From assembly GCA_934047225.1 (NCBI GenBank), contig OW204009.1, positions 20,643,161-20,707,160 of the forward strand: a stretch of DNA of 64,000 nt. The letters are read 5' to 3'. The position numbers and the translations under genes were made by a program. Origin of the DNA: Ypsolopha sequella (lineage: Eukaryota; Arthropoda; Insecta; Lepidoptera; Ypsolophidae). A model generated the notes under the pieces. That model was not told the origin of the DNA and did no database searches. It was given only the letters and a program-made list of their open reading frames with translations. How positions within the stretch are numbered: position 1 is the stretch's first letter; each line of letters begins with the position of its first letter. Below, piece after piece: positions 19,973 through 29,939 of this stretch.

Positions 19973-20344
19973 TTTGGGCATAGAATAAGACTACGGTATC
20001 CCCTGCCTGTCGTAAAAGGCGACTAAAAGGGGCTCCCGAGCTGCGGATGCGTGGGGTGGGGGCCCTTCGTATCTACTAAACAGCTCCGGGAGGATGGCAG
20101 CACGATGTGGTCTCGTGCTGCCTTGGCACCGAGAGGGTGCAAGGGGAAGCAATACTCAGCTTCCCCAGGGAGGGCCGCAGACGCGGCGTTGCGCCAAAGG
20201 GGCACCGGTGCGTTCCACAGGAGATCCCGGAGCCCCTTGATTGGCGTGGAGGAAGGCCACCATGGGGTTTTAGCCGGTAAGAGTCCGGCATAACCTCTCC
20301 CGCTCCCCCAAGCCGGAAGGTATCCATGAAGGATTTCCCCATGT
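19973..20344 (+). other. LINE-A 3' UTR
   Basis: Same layout as the other LINE-A copies. The CCCCT...AGGGG block with inner GCCT/AGGC and GTC/GAC pairs lies near 20000-20032. Confidence 0.65.
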
Positions 20345-20370
20345 AAAAAAAAAAAAAAAAAAAAAAAAAA

Positions 20371-20399
20371 GGTTAGGTTAGGTTAGGTTAGGTTAGGTT
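20371..20399 (+). repeat. (TTAGG)n, about 6 units
   Basis: It ends in GGTT, after which the full-length LINE-A copy A4 begins with CCCGTGGG. The same junction occurs at 40185/40186. Confidence 0.97.
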
Positions 20400-20822
20400 C
20401 CCGTGGGAGATGCTGGTCTTCTATCGGGCGCGTCCCCAGGTGGCGGATAGGGGAATGCCTCCTAGATATAGGAGGTACCGGTTTATACGGCGCGGACCAA
20501 AACCAGCAGGGGGGGAGTTGCTCTCTGCATTCCTCTGCTCATCAGAGGAAGCAGAAGATGCGACTGAGTGCGGCGAGCTTGGCCAGTATAACAGCTGGCA
20601 GGCACGGGCTTTTGCCACCGTCGGACAACCCGTAAGCCCACACATGTGGGAATGGGGGCCTTTCTGTAAGGCCGTGAGGAAGAAAACCTCTATAAATAAT
20701 AACCCTAATCCCAAGGTGTCCCGTGCTGATGGGATGAATGGCTGGAAGGACTCCAGTCTCGAGCGGGAAGGGGGACCGTCCCCCTCTCAGAAAAGGCGAT
20801 AGGATTATCGACAAAACCACCC
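20400..20822 (+). other. LINE-A 5' UTR with predicted branched fold
   Basis: The first 110 nt can form a closed multi-branch structure. The outer stem is TGCTGGT 20411-20417 with ACCAGCA 20502-20508. Inside are CTATC 20421-20425 with GATAG 20446-20450, a perfect CCTCCTA-GATA-TAGGAGG hairpin 20458-20475, and CCG/CGG at 20478-20490. A further 8-bp hairpin (TTCCTCTG / CAGAGGAA) follows near 20530-20550. The internal promoter of an R1-type LINE would be expected here, but I recognise no specific element. Confidence 0.55.
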
Positions 20823-22727
20823 ATGAAGGCGAATTGTAAAAATAAGCTACCCCAGGAGGGTACCGGCTTAGCCGGAGAATCCCTCCCCGAGCATAGCTCG
20901 GGCTGCCCCTCGTATTCTGGGGGGGGCAACAACCGCCAAAGTATTGAAGGAGACAGTGACAGTGGAGAGAGCGTTAAATCGTTCCTCTCTATTTCGTCAC
21001 AAATGTCAACAGCTTCGGAAACTTCGCGAAAGCGGAAGAAGACCTCACCGTTGAGTGAACGTGGACGAAAAAAGAAGGTTTTGTCAACCGACGAGACCGA
21101 GTTCCTTGTTCCCCGCGAAAGGGGGACCAGTGAAACCCGTGCCATGCGGACCTTACCAAGACCGGAGGACCTGGCAAGTTCCATGCAGGACTTGCAGACT
21201 GCAGAGTTGGCCAATCGCGTCACCGAGCAGCTGGACGAGGTTGAAAAGGTAGCCACGACATCCGGCAACCTAAAAGGAGGATATGTTCGAAGTCTTCGAA
21301 TTGCTGCTCGCACCTTGCGGGCAGCAACGTATGAACTGGAAAGGAGAACATTAGCCTCTGCTAATGTGGAGAGGTTAGAGCGGGAGAACAAAGAACTACG
21401 TTCCCAACTCAGTGTCCTCACCACACGCGTGGACGAGTTCTCCAAAGCGCAAAGGGAAGGCAAGGAGGCAAATGCCGGGAGTGTCACCTCCGTCACAAGC
21501 ACCGAACGAGGACAAGAGCGGCTCACTCTTGACCAGATCGGCTCACTTATTGAGGCTAAGTTGAGTCGTTTTAGATCGGAGTTGTTTCCTGATAGGGCGC
21601 TCAGGCCCCCATTAAAAGGTACAGCATCGGCTGTGACAGGAGCTGCTGTGGGTGCAGGCACTCCGCATCAGCCGAAGAAGAAGGGTGGCCGACCACTGAA
21701 GCCTAGTACGTCAGTGGCTTCCCTCAGTCAGCCAGCGCCAACAAACGCCAGCCAGCCAGCGCTGCAGCCAGACCAGGCTCCTAGAGTTGAGAGCGAGTCC
21801 TGGGCGGCAGTGACTCGCAAGAAGGCTAAAGCTGGGATTGCGAAAAAGCAGGACGCACCCCCAAAAAAGCTGGCCAAGAAAGTGGTGAGACCGCCTCGAG
21901 CCCCAGCATCCGCCGCCATCACTGTGACGGTACCGGAGGGGTCCTCCACCACTTACGCCGAGGTTATGGCCGCAGCGAAGGATCGCATCAAGCTGACTGA
22001 ACTCGGTATTGAGACGGTCAAGCAAAAGCGTGCCATCACAGGAGGCCTGGTTTTGGAGATCTCTGGCCCAGAGTGCTCCTCAAAGGCTGACATCCTAGCC
22101 TGCAGAATGCGGGAAGTCCTATCCGAGAAGGACGTGCGCGTGTCCCGGCCAGTGAAGATGGGTGAAGTGCGCGTTAGAGGGCTGGACGATGCCGTTACCC
22201 CACAGGAGGTTACGGCTGCTGTGGCTGAGGCCGGAAACTGTCTTGAGGCGGACGTGAAGGTCGGAGAAATCCGCCGCACGGCCTCGACCCTCGGAACGGC
22301 GTGGGTGAGATGCCCAGCCACAGTGGTCCAAAGGATGGCTGCAACCAAGCATCTCCGTGTTGGATGGGTGGCAGCAACTGTGGAGGTACTGGAGGCTAGG
22401 CCTCTACAATGCTTCCGCTGCCTTGAGTTGGGTCACGTTCGCCTCAAGTGTCCCAATAAAGAGGACAGAAGTGGACGGTGCTACGCCTGCGGGGAGCCAG
22501 GCCACCGGGCGAGACAGTGCACCGCGAAGGTGTTGAAGTGCCCACTGTGCTCGGATCTTGGCCGCCCAGCCAACCACAGGCTGGGATCAAAACTTTGTGC
22601 CCCAAAGAGTAGAAGGAGTAAGCAGGCTCCTTCTGCTTCTAGCCCAACAGCGGCTAGAGTAGAAGCGGCTCCTAGCACCCAGCCGCCACCAACGGAGGAA
22701 ATGGACACGACACATTCACCGTCATAA
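20823..22727 (+). CDS. LINE-A ORF1, Gag-like RNA-binding protein
   Basis: This 634-residue protein would coat the element RNA and guide it to telomeres. The N-terminal 100 residues are Ser/Lys-rich. About residues 125-215 form a coiled coil (NRVTEQLDEVEKV; LERENKELRSQLSVLTTRVDEF). A basic, Ala/Pro-rich linker has ESWAAVTRKKAKAG. The folded RNA-binding region is about residues 380-525. Three CCHC knuckles end the protein: CFRCLELGHVRLKC, CYACGEPGHRARQC and CPLCSDLGRPANHRLGSKLC. The stop TAA at 22725-22727 overlaps the ORF2 frame. The reading frame is intact and about 95% like that of A5 by eye, with one 4-residue deletion near the coiled coil. Confidence 0.9.
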   Translation: MKANCKNKLPQEGTGLAGESLPEHSSGCPSYSGGGNNRQSIEGDSDSGESVKSFLSISSQMSTASETSRKRKKTSPLSERGRKKKVLSTDETEFLVPRERGTSETRAMRTLPRPEDLASSMQDLQTAELANRVTEQLDEVEKVATTSGNLKGGYVRSLRIAARTLRAATYELERRTLASANVERLERENKELRSQLSVLTTRVDEFSKAQREGKEANAGSVTSVTSTERGQERLTLDQIGSLIEAKLSRFRSELFPDRALRPPLKGTASAVTGAAVGAGTPHQPKKKGGRPLKPSTSVASLSQPAPTNASQPALQPDQAPRVESESWAAVTRKKAKAGIAKKQDAPPKKLAKKVVRPPRAPASAAITVTVPEGSSTTYAEVMAAAKDRIKLTELGIETVKQKRAITGGLVLEISGPECSSKADILACRMREVLSEKDVRVSRPVKMGEVRVRGLDDAVTPQEVTAAVAEAGNCLEADVKVGEIRRTASTLGTAWVRCPATVVQRMAATKHLRVGWVAATVEVLEARPLQCFRCLELGHVRLKCPNKEDRSGRCYACGEPGHRARQCTAKVLKCPLCSDLGRPANHRLGSKLCAPKSRRSKQAPSASSPTAARVEAAPSTQPPPTEEMDTTHSPS

Positions 22728-23863
22728 ATTTCCTTCAGTGCAATCTGAACCACTGCCGTGGTGCGCAGGACCTGCTACTGCAAACCATTGCGGAGGGTTC
22801 GATTGCTCTGGCGGTAATTTCGGAGCCCTACAGGGTTCCAAAAGACCCCCACTGGATGTGTGACGGAGCCGCCTTGGTCGCCGTGTACTGGAGAGGCAAG
22901 GATGGAGACCCTCCCTGCAGAATCCTGGCCAGAGGGCAAGGTTTCGTTGCGGTCGAGTGGGGCCAGATGGTGGTGGTTGGGTGTTATGTCTCTCCTAATA
23001 TCTCCCTCGCGGACTACGAGATATTTCTGGACGGGTTGGCGGTATGCATTCGCGGATATCTCACCCGTCCGATGCTTGTCCTGGGGGACTTCAACGCTCA
23101 TTCTAGAGTGTGGGGGAACCCCTGGGATGACGCTAAGGGAGAGACGATACTGGAGTGGGCGGCGGGTCTCGACATCCGCCTACTTAACCAGGGGGCGGTG
23201 CCAACCTGCGTGCGCTGGCAGGGGGAGTCGATCGTTGACTTGTCGTGGGCGACTTCCACTGCAGAGAGCATGGTGTCGGGATGGAGAGTTGCGGAAGAGA
23301 TGGTCACCCTCTCTGACCATCGCCACATCTTTTTTGAGGTGGCAGTCCGATCTCTCGGTCCTTGTCTCAGGAGTCGCAGCCCTCCGAGGAGGTGGTCCCT
23401 GAGGCAAATGGACCGAGATAAGCTCAAAGCTGCTGCTGCCGTGGCAGCCTGGCCGGAGACTCCTGGTGATGAAGTTGACCTCAATCCTGAAGTTGAGGTG
23501 GCATGGTTTCGGGAATCCATGTCAATGGTTTGCGATGCTGCAATGCCCCGAGCCAAGCCAGTGGAGAAGAGGTCGATGTACTGGTGGTCGGAAGAGATTG
23601 CAGAAATGCGTGCGATCTGCTTGCGGTGCCGACGCCAGTACCTCAGAACCAGGAGAAGGCGACTTGCCACGGCAGAAGAAAGGGCGGTAACCTATGAGGA
23701 GTATCGGATTGCCACAAAGCACCTCCAGATTGCCATCACTGAGGCTAAGGCCCGGTCTTGGGCTGAACTTCTACGGGACCTGGACAAGGACCCATGGGGT
23801 CGACCATATAAGATGGTCATGGGGAAGCTGCGGCCCTGGGTTCCGCCTTTGACGGAAACCCTT
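22724..23863 (+). pseudogene. LINE-A ORF2, 5' part, interrupted by gypsy insertion
   Basis: The frame enters at AUA overlapping the ORF1 stop (AUAA). It encodes the EEP endonuclease: INFLQCNLNH, ISEPYRVPKD, LGDFNAHSRVWG, IVDLSWATS and LSDHRHIFFEV. The linker to the RT follows. At 23863 (Thr-Leu of VPPLTETL) the LTR element begins and the frame runs into the LTR until a stop at 23938. The rest of the gene is at 30137-32126. There is no AUG before residue 45 (MCDGAALV), which lies inside the endonuclease fold. Confidence 0.88.
23860..23863 (+). repeat. Target-site duplication CCTT, left
   Basis: It is repeated at 30137-30140. The uninterrupted sequence in A5 (GAAACCCTTGAACC) has it once. Confidence 0.85.
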
Positions 23864-24060
23864 TGTGGAGTCATGAAATTGCTGATTATAGCAATAAGTA
23901 ATTGCGCACGACTTGTGGCAAGGCACGTAGCCTCGTGAGTTCTCTTCCCGACGTTGTGTAGTATCAACGTGTTTTCTTGTGTGGTTGTAGCCACTAGAAT
24001 ATATCGGACTATTAACAGCTAACCTGTGTTTCACTCAGTTAATCACCCCAACCTGCCAAA
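23864..24060 (+). repeat. 5' LTR of gypsy element (197 bp)
   Basis: It begins TGTGGAGTCATG and ends CCTGCCAAA. It appears identical to 29940-30136. Confidence 0.93.
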
Positions 24061-24349
24061 GTGGTGACCCCGAACGTCGATTTTTGGGCAGTGCGTTTGA
24101 TGGCTGTTGGGGTGTAGTGTTGTGAGGTGAACCGACGGGACACGGGCAGCGGGAAGGGAACTCCTCGTCGAGAAGTGTCGGCCTCGGCGAGAATTTAGAC
24201 GGCACACCTTGGGCAGGGCCGGACCCAGGGGGGTATTATACGGTCCTCACCGGTTTTCGTCGCAGCCGGTGTCGTATTCAGACGCAATTTTTGGACAAGT
24301 GGTAGCGGTAAATATCCCTTGACCTCTCCCATTTCTCTCCATTCTGGGA
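24061..24349 (+). promoter_or_regulatory. Primer-binding site and leader
   Basis: GTGGTGACCCCGAACG directly follows the 5' LTR. Its complement ends in ...TCACCA, as a tRNA 3' end should, so this is the minus-strand primer site. The remainder up to 24349 is untranslated and probably holds packaging signals. Confidence 0.7.
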
Positions 24350-24820
24350 ATGTACGGACAAGTTGGGCGGACGCTCAGCGGACAACAGGGTGTTGTTCAA
24401 CCGGCAGGCGGACCAACTAAAGTAGAGCAAACCTCAGTGGTATCAAGCGAGGTGCAAAAAGAAACAGAGGCAGCCATGGAACAAGCGACTTCCTCACCAT
24501 TTCCGGAGCTGATGGCGCAGATGATGGCGTTGACGTTGCAGCTTAAAGAGCTAAAAGGAGAAGTTAGTGAAATTCGCGGAAGCAGCAGAGATAGGAGCTA
24601 CGGTTACCGTGGTGACAGAGGAAATCGGAGCAGAAATAGGTCTAGATCAAACGGGCCCAGAAGAAACCCTAATCATCCGGATTGGCTATGCAGACATCAT
24701 TACCAATTCGGAAATAGAGCGAACAGATGTGAAACGCCTTGTAATTGGGGTGCACAGCAGCAGTCGCAGAATCAACCGCGGCAAGTACAGGGACAACAGT
24801 CGCAGCAATACGGTTTATGA
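24350..24820 (+). CDS. gag: Gypsy Gag, apparently lacking capsid
   Basis: The ORF is only 156 codons. It goes from a short N-terminal piece to a helix (MAQMMALTLQLKELKGEV), an Arg/Ser-rich basic stretch and one zinc knuckle (CRHHYQFGNRANRCETPC near residues 113-130). This knuckle type normally sits at the end of a Gag of about 400 residues, so the roughly 250-residue capsid core seems to be missing between residues 20 and 60. The stop is TGA at 24818-24820, and Pol follows in the same frame. The element may depend on Gag from another copy. Confidence 0.78.
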   Translation: MYGQVGRTLSGQQGVVQPAGGPTKVEQTSVVSSEVQKETEAAMEQATSSPFPELMAQMMALTLQLKELKGEVSEIRGSSRDRSYGYRGDRGNRSRNRSRSNGPRRNPNHPDWLCRHHYQFGNRANRCETPCNWGAQQQSQNQPRQVQGQQSQQYGL

Positions 24821-24832
24821 AAATTAGAAACG

Positions 24833-27800
24833 ATGCAGTTGGGTGCGGTTAACAATTGCATTGCAGTGACAGACAATCATCGGTTAAGTGTTACGGATTG
24901 GAACAGTAAACTACGTTTTTTAATCGATAGTGGTGCAAACGTAAGTACCTTACCGGTTAGTTGTGTCAAACCGCAAGATCGTCGTGAGTGCACATATAAA
25001 TTATACGCAGCGAACAATACAGAAATTAAGACTTATGGTGTGACTACAATGGAGCTAAATTTAGGTTTAAGGCGTGCATTCAAGTGGACATTTATAGTGT
25101 GTGATGTACCAAAGCCCATACTCGGAGCAGACTTTTTAAGAACTCATAAGTTACTTATAGACTTGTATAATAGGAAATTAATTGATTTGGTGACTAATTT
25201 ACGTACAGATGGTACGATAGTTGTTTATGAAGGTCCTTCTTCAATAAGTAGCATTCAGGATGAACATCCATATCGCGAATTATTAGAAGAATTTTCCGAA
25301 ATTACGAAACCTGTGTCTTTTAAAGAAATACCGTCGCATTCAGTTTTTCATCACATAGAGACAACCGGACCACCGGTTCATGCTAAAGCACGACCTTTGC
25401 CCCCAGATAGGTTTAATAAGGTCAGGGACGAATTTAGGTTCATGCAAGAAATAGGTATATGTAGACCATCAAAAAGTGCTTGGGCGAGTCCTCTACACGT
25501 CGTGCCGAAGAAGGATGGCCAGATCAGGCCATGTGGAGACTACAGGCAGCTCAACGCAATCACGAAACCAGACAGGTATCCAGTACCTCGGCTACAAGAC
25601 TTCACGTATGGATTAGCAGGTAAAAAAATTTTCACACGTATAGATATTAATAGAGCCTATCATTTTATCAGAGTAGCACCCGAGGATGTAGAGAAAACAG
25701 CGATTATAACACCGTTTGGGCTATACGAGTTTACGCGTATGACGTTTGGACTTAGAAATGCTGCTCAAACTTTCCAAAGATTCATGAATAATACAGTTTT
25801 ACAGGGTATAGAAGCAATACAGAATGAAAAGGGGGAGAAATCATGTCTTTTCGGGTACATTGATGACGTTATTCTAGCATCAGAAACAGAAGAGCAGCAC
25901 ACGCAGCATCTCAGAAAACTTTTTGAACGTTTTAACGAGATTGGAATCACAATAAATTTAAGTAAATGCGTATTTGGACAAGCTAAAGTAGATTTTCTGG
26001 GGTATGAAGTTTCCACAGAGGGAATACGTCCTTTGGAGGACAAAGTCAAGGCTATCACTGAATACCCAAAACCGGAAACAGTTGAGCAGTTGAGACGATT
26101 TTTAGGAATGTTAAATTTTTACAGAGCGCATCTACCGATGGCAGTCGTACAGCAAGCAGAGCTGAATCAGTTTTTGCACAATACAAAGAAAAAGGACAAA
26201 ACAAAGATTCCATGGAATGAGAAGGCAACGCAGGCTTTCGAGCAGTGTAAGGTAAGTCTTAAAAACGCCGTTACTCTGTCTCATCCGTTGGCCAATGTGG
26301 AATTATCTCTGATGACAGATTGCAGTGCAAATTGTGCAGGCGCAGTTTTACAACAAAAGGTTGGTAATTACTGGAAACCATTGGGTTATTTTTCAAAGAA
26401 ACTTTCAGCGGCACAGGAGAAATATAGTACATATGATCGAGAATTATTGGCAATATACATGGCCGTAGTTTATTTCAGAAACATGCTAGAGGGTAGAGAG
26501 TTCATTATATTAACAGATCATAAACCCTTAACATTTGCTTTTACAAAGATAGGTAGTAACAAAGAGAACCCAAGACGTACTAGGCAGTTATTGTTCATCA
26601 GCGAATTTACAACTTATATTAAACACGTGGAAGGTAATTTGAATCCCGTAGCGGATGCACTTTCTAGAATTGAAACCATAACATGCCCGTCAGCACTAGA
26701 TTACAGCGAACTTGCGACAGCGCAGGAAACAGACACACATTTGCACAATTTACTGACAAAGCAGGACAGCAATGTACAGTTAAAGCAACTCAGGTTACCA
26801 GGTAGCGACAAATTAATTTATTGCGAAATAAGTACTAATAATGCCAGACCGTTTTTGACTGAAACTTTTAGGAAAACAGCTTTTGATTCTATACATAATT
26901 TTAGTCATCCAGGTAGCAAAACTACACGTAAGATGGTAGCGCAAAGATTTTTTTGGCCTAGCATGAATAAAGACGTAAGCCAATGGGCAAAATCTTGTAT
27001 ACAATGTCAGCGGAGCAAGGTAAATAGACACACAGTATCAGAAGTCGGAAGTTTTCCACCATGCAACAGATTCGAGCATATCCATATGGACATCGTTGGG
27101 CCACTACCAACAACTGAAGAGGGATACAGGTATTTAGTAACAATCATAGACAGATATACCAGATGGGCAGAGGCAATTCCAGTAAAAGAAATCACGGCTG
27201 AAAAAGTAGCCAGAGCTGTGTATGAAGGTTGGATTTGTCGTTTCGGAAGTTTTAGTAGAATGACAACAGATCAAGGAAGGCAGATGGAGAGTGAGTTATT
27301 CGCAGAGTTAATGAAATTATTAGGTATCAAGAAATTTAGAACCACTCCATATCATCCACAAAGCAACGGCAGCATAGAAAGGTGGCATCGTACGCTGAAA
27401 GCAGCGCTTACTGCTAGATTGAAGGCAAGTACATCTTGGATACAAGAATTACCTACAGTTCTTCTAGGGTTAAGAGCTTCAGGCAGGAGCGACTCAGGAA
27501 TAAGTTCGGCAGAGATGATTTACGGACACAATATTAAGCTACCAGGTGAATTTTTTCAAGAAGTAAGTACGCAGAGCAATGATCCTTTTACATATGTTGA
27601 GCAATTACGCAAAATTATTAGAGAATTAAAGCCGCAATCGCGAACGTCGAGCGATTCCAGAAAGATTTTCGTGCATAAGGACTTACAGTCATGTTCACAC
27701 GTTTTCATAAGAAATGATGCAGTTAAGAAACCTCTAATACCTACTTATGATGGCCCATACCGCGTTTTAAGTAGAGAAAATAAGGTTTTTAAAGTACAGT

Positions 27801-28030
27801 TACCGAACAGACAGACGAACATTTCTATAGATAGATTGAAACCAGCGTATACTTTATTTGAAAATGAGGATGTTCAAAATGAAAGCGATTTAGCAAGTCA
27901 AAATATTGAGAATCAAAACGTTTCAGTTCAAAGTCCGTTAGTACCTTTTGAGACACGTGATCAGCCAGAAATTAGAACATCACGCAGCGGTCGTGTGATT
28001 AAGAAACCAGTTAGATTTGCAGATTCGTAA
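24833..28030 (+). CDS. pol: Gypsy Pol: protease, RT, RNase H, integrase
   Basis: The 1,065-codon open frame has all catalytic centres. Protease: FLIDSGANVSTLP near residue 30. RT: MTFGLRNAAQTFQRFM and YIDDV near residue 342. RNase H: TDCSANCAGAVL (493), YDRELLAIYMAV (536) and TDHKPL (561). Integrase: HHCC zinc site (HPGSK to CIQCQ, 690-725), then DIVGPLP, TTDQG and NGSIERWH for the D,D,E triad (752, 812, 849). A GPY/F module, YDGPYRVLSR, is near 973. It is in the same frame as Gag, separated by one TGA and four codons, so either readthrough or restart at the ATG of 24833 would express it. It looks functional. Confidence 0.94.
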   Translation: MQLGAVNNCIAVTDNHRLSVTDWNSKLRFLIDSGANVSTLPVSCVKPQDRRECTYKLYAANNTEIKTYGVTTMELNLGLRRAFKWTFIVCDVPKPILGADFLRTHKLLIDLYNRKLIDLVTNLRTDGTIVVYEGPSSISSIQDEHPYRELLEEFSEITKPVSFKEIPSHSVFHHIETTGPPVHAKARPLPPDRFNKVRDEFRFMQEIGICRPSKSAWASPLHVVPKKDGQIRPCGDYRQLNAITKPDRYPVPRLQDFTYGLAGKKIFTRIDINRAYHFIRVAPEDVEKTAIITPFGLYEFTRMTFGLRNAAQTFQRFMNNTVLQGIEAIQNEKGEKSCLFGYIDDVILASETEEQHTQHLRKLFERFNEIGITINLSKCVFGQAKVDFLGYEVSTEGIRPLEDKVKAITEYPKPETVEQLRRFLGMLNFYRAHLPMAVVQQAELNQFLHNTKKKDKTKIPWNEKATQAFEQCKVSLKNAVTLSHPLANVELSLMTDCSANCAGAVLQQKVGNYWKPLGYFSKKLSAAQEKYSTYDRELLAIYMAVVYFRNMLEGREFIILTDHKPLTFAFTKIGSNKENPRRTRQLLFISEFTTYIKHVEGNLNPVADALSRIETITCPSALDYSELATAQETDTHLHNLLTKQDSNVQLKQLRLPGSDKLIYCEISTNNARPFLTETFRKTAFDSIHNFSHPGSKTTRKMVAQRFFWPSMNKDVSQWAKSCIQCQRSKVNRHTVSEVGSFPPCNRFEHIHMDIVGPLPTTEEGYRYLVTIIDRYTRWAEAIPVKEITAEKVARAVYEGWICRFGSFSRMTTDQGRQMESELFAELMKLLGIKKFRTTPYHPQSNGSIERWHRTLKAALTARLKASTSWIQELPTVLLGLRASGRSDSGISSAEMIYGHNIKLPGEFFQEVSTQSNDPFTYVEQLRKIIRELKPQSRTSSDSRKIFVHKDLQSCSHVFIRNDAVKKPLIPTYDGPYRVLSRENKVFKVQLPNRQTNISIDRLKPAYTLFENEDVQNESDLASQNIENQNVSVQSPLVPFETRDQPEIRTSRSGRVIKKPVRFADS

Positions 28031-28180
28031 GCAAATATGTAAATTATCTAGAGCAATGATTAAAGTACATAAAGAGTATTATTTTTAGTTTTGCATACAG
28101 TACATATTGTGAGGCTCAGTGATAAAGATTCAGTTTTTTGTATAAGTCGTGTAAATATTTTGTGGTTAAAATTCCGAAAA

Positions 28181-28447
28181 ATGGGTAAACCGCAAAGTAA
28201 AAACGAGCAAGTTGTCATAGCACAGAATGGTGCAAACGAGTCAAGTAATTCGAAATTAGAAGAAAAAATGGAGATTTATGGAATTGTGATAGTGATAACA
28301 GTTATCATATTGTGTTTTTTATCAGTGTACGTATTATATACAAAGTGTAGTAATCATATGCGAAAGTGGTTAAGAAAAGAATTAAGAGCGTCAACTTTGG
28401 AGAGTGCCCCACAGGCATTCCAAAATACGATGCAGCAACATGTATAG
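28181..28447 (+). CDS. Small predicted myristoylated single-span membrane protein
   Basis: This 88-residue ORF lies after pol, where some elements carry env. The start MGKPQSKNE fits an N-myristoylation signal (Gly2, Ser6). One strong membrane segment, IYGIVIVITVIILCFLSVYVLY, covers about residues 32-53. It is followed by a basic amphipathic stretch (MRKWLRKELRA) and a polar tail. I chose ATG 28181 over the upstream frame start at 28091 because the myristoylation motif begins there. I recognise no family with certainty. There is no signal peptide, furin site or fusion domain, so it is not an envelope protein. A membrane-targeting or assembly role is inference. Confidence 0.62.
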   Translation: MGKPQSKNEQVVIAQNGANESSNSKLEEKMEIYGIVIVITVIILCFLSVYVLYTKCSNHMRKWLRKELRASTLESAPQAFQNTMQQHV

Positions 28448-29925
28448 GACAAATTGAAACATAAAATCGAAAGTTTACGAAACAGTGACCATGGTGTTAT
28501 TTTTGTTTAAGGTACAAAGTAGTGATCATACTAGAAAGTAGTTTTAAAGAATGGCTAAAGGTATTAGATTTGGGGAATGCGGATTAAGCAACTCAAATCT
28601 CAATGCAATAGCATGTGTAACGTAGAAATTATAAAATGAAATGTTAGGGTTCCGTGAGTTTATAACTCGAATATGAACCCGCGAGCTAAATGAAACTATA
28701 GATACGGGCAAGCCATATTTTAACCTGAACACTCTTCAAGTAGTTCCGAGCCCTCGGTGAATCGTAAAATGGCCTAGAGAGTATTTTTGCAAACTATCAA
28801 GTTATATTTTTCTTTCCGCATTAAAGGGATCCTAGAGAGATTTCCGAAACTTAGATATTTTTTCTTTCTCTTCTTGTAGATTGTAATTTTTTAGTGTTTT
28901 GTTATTGTTTTCAAGTGATGTATAATGTCGATATACACTCAGGTTAAGCAGGAAACGCTATCTGAATGACATCGAATTAGAGCAAATAAGCAAAGACGAA
29001 TAAACAGGGTTCCGTAATAGAATGCAAATGTAGACCCTTGATGCAATGCGAAATTTATTTTTTATTTTTTGAATTTTATTGAATTTCTTGTGTATTATTT
29101 TAAGAAGATTATTGTGTATTGAAATGTCATTTATGTTTGTAATTTGTGTAACTATAAAGCATGTAAGTTAAAAAGTCATGAATTTTCGCTTACATGACGT
29201 AAAGATATACTATTGGTATACTAGATATTTTTCTAGCTTTTGGATTGATCACCAAAAAGTTATAAAATGTTTAGGATTCGGATAGATGTCAGGAAATGTA
29301 TTTTTTGTGTTATGTAACAGTTTTGTGTTTGTATTTTTCCTCTATAAATTGTTTAAAGTTTTTTATAATAGCATTTTTTTTTTTCACATTATTATACTGT
29401 GTAAAGTCCAGTTATGAATTGTGTAGTTGAACAAATTGAAAATTTTCCATTATAGCACTATTTTTGATATTATAACACCGTTATTATGTTATTTTACTGT
29501 TTCGATATTCAATTGTTATCTGTTAATTTGGTATTCAATTTCAGAGTAATTTCTACAGAAGTTAGTGTTAAAGAGTTTTTCAGTTTTATATTCATTTTTT
29601 TTTGTATTGTTTTCTTAAAGAATCTTGTGTAATTTTACATTATAAAATAGTCTTTACATTATGGTACTGCACAATGTTGAAATTTTATTTCATTGAAATT
29701 TATTTTCATTACAGCAAGATAAGAATTGCGTCAGCCAGTAGGCAGTTTCATGTCACGAGCTTGCTTTGTGTTTACAATTGTTTAAATGTCGAGTCAGATT
29801 ATGTTATTATTGCAACAGTGGATCAGAGTACAATCAGAGTAGTATGTTTTGAAACATTCATGTACAATCAATGAAAGATGTTTTTAGTTTGTTAAAAATT
29901 TTATTTTGAAAAATTTTTTTTTTGT
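28448..29925 (+). other. Gypsy 3' noncoding region
   Basis: About 1.48 kb of AT-rich sequence without a credible gene; a 90-aa frame at 29602-29874 is low-complexity. The string AGGGTTCCGT occurs twice (near 28646 and 29007). An env gene once there could have decayed, but I see no trace of one. Confidence 0.55.
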
Positions 29926-29939
29926 AGAAAGGGATGTAC
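29926..29939 (+). promoter_or_regulatory. Polypurine tract
   Basis: AGAAAGGGATGTAC lies immediately before the 3' LTR, the expected plus-strand primer site. Confidence 0.65.

Larger units (their letters stand above)
18134..20370 (+). mobile_element. LINE-A copy A3, 5'-truncated
   Basis: It starts at GCAGCGCGC, inside ORF2 (equivalent to about 43811 in A5), directly after GGTT. It ends with an A26 tail at 20345-20370 before GGTTAGG. It is very close to A2 in sequence but has a different break point. Confidence 0.94.

Noticed and set aside
20400..20520. HDV-like self-cleaving ribozyme at the LINE-A 5' end
   Set aside because: I could not fit the nested double pseudoknot or the catalytic C; the first 11 bases do not pair as P1 should.
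23864..24060. Repeat at 23864 and 29940 as part of LINE-A
   Set aside because: It is absent from A5 at the same site, is flanked by CCTT duplications and bounds a full gypsy pol, so it is an LTR pair.
28181..28447. Envelope gene of an infectious gypsy-type element
   Set aside because: At 88 residues with no signal peptide, cleavage site or fusion peptide it cannot be an envelope protein.
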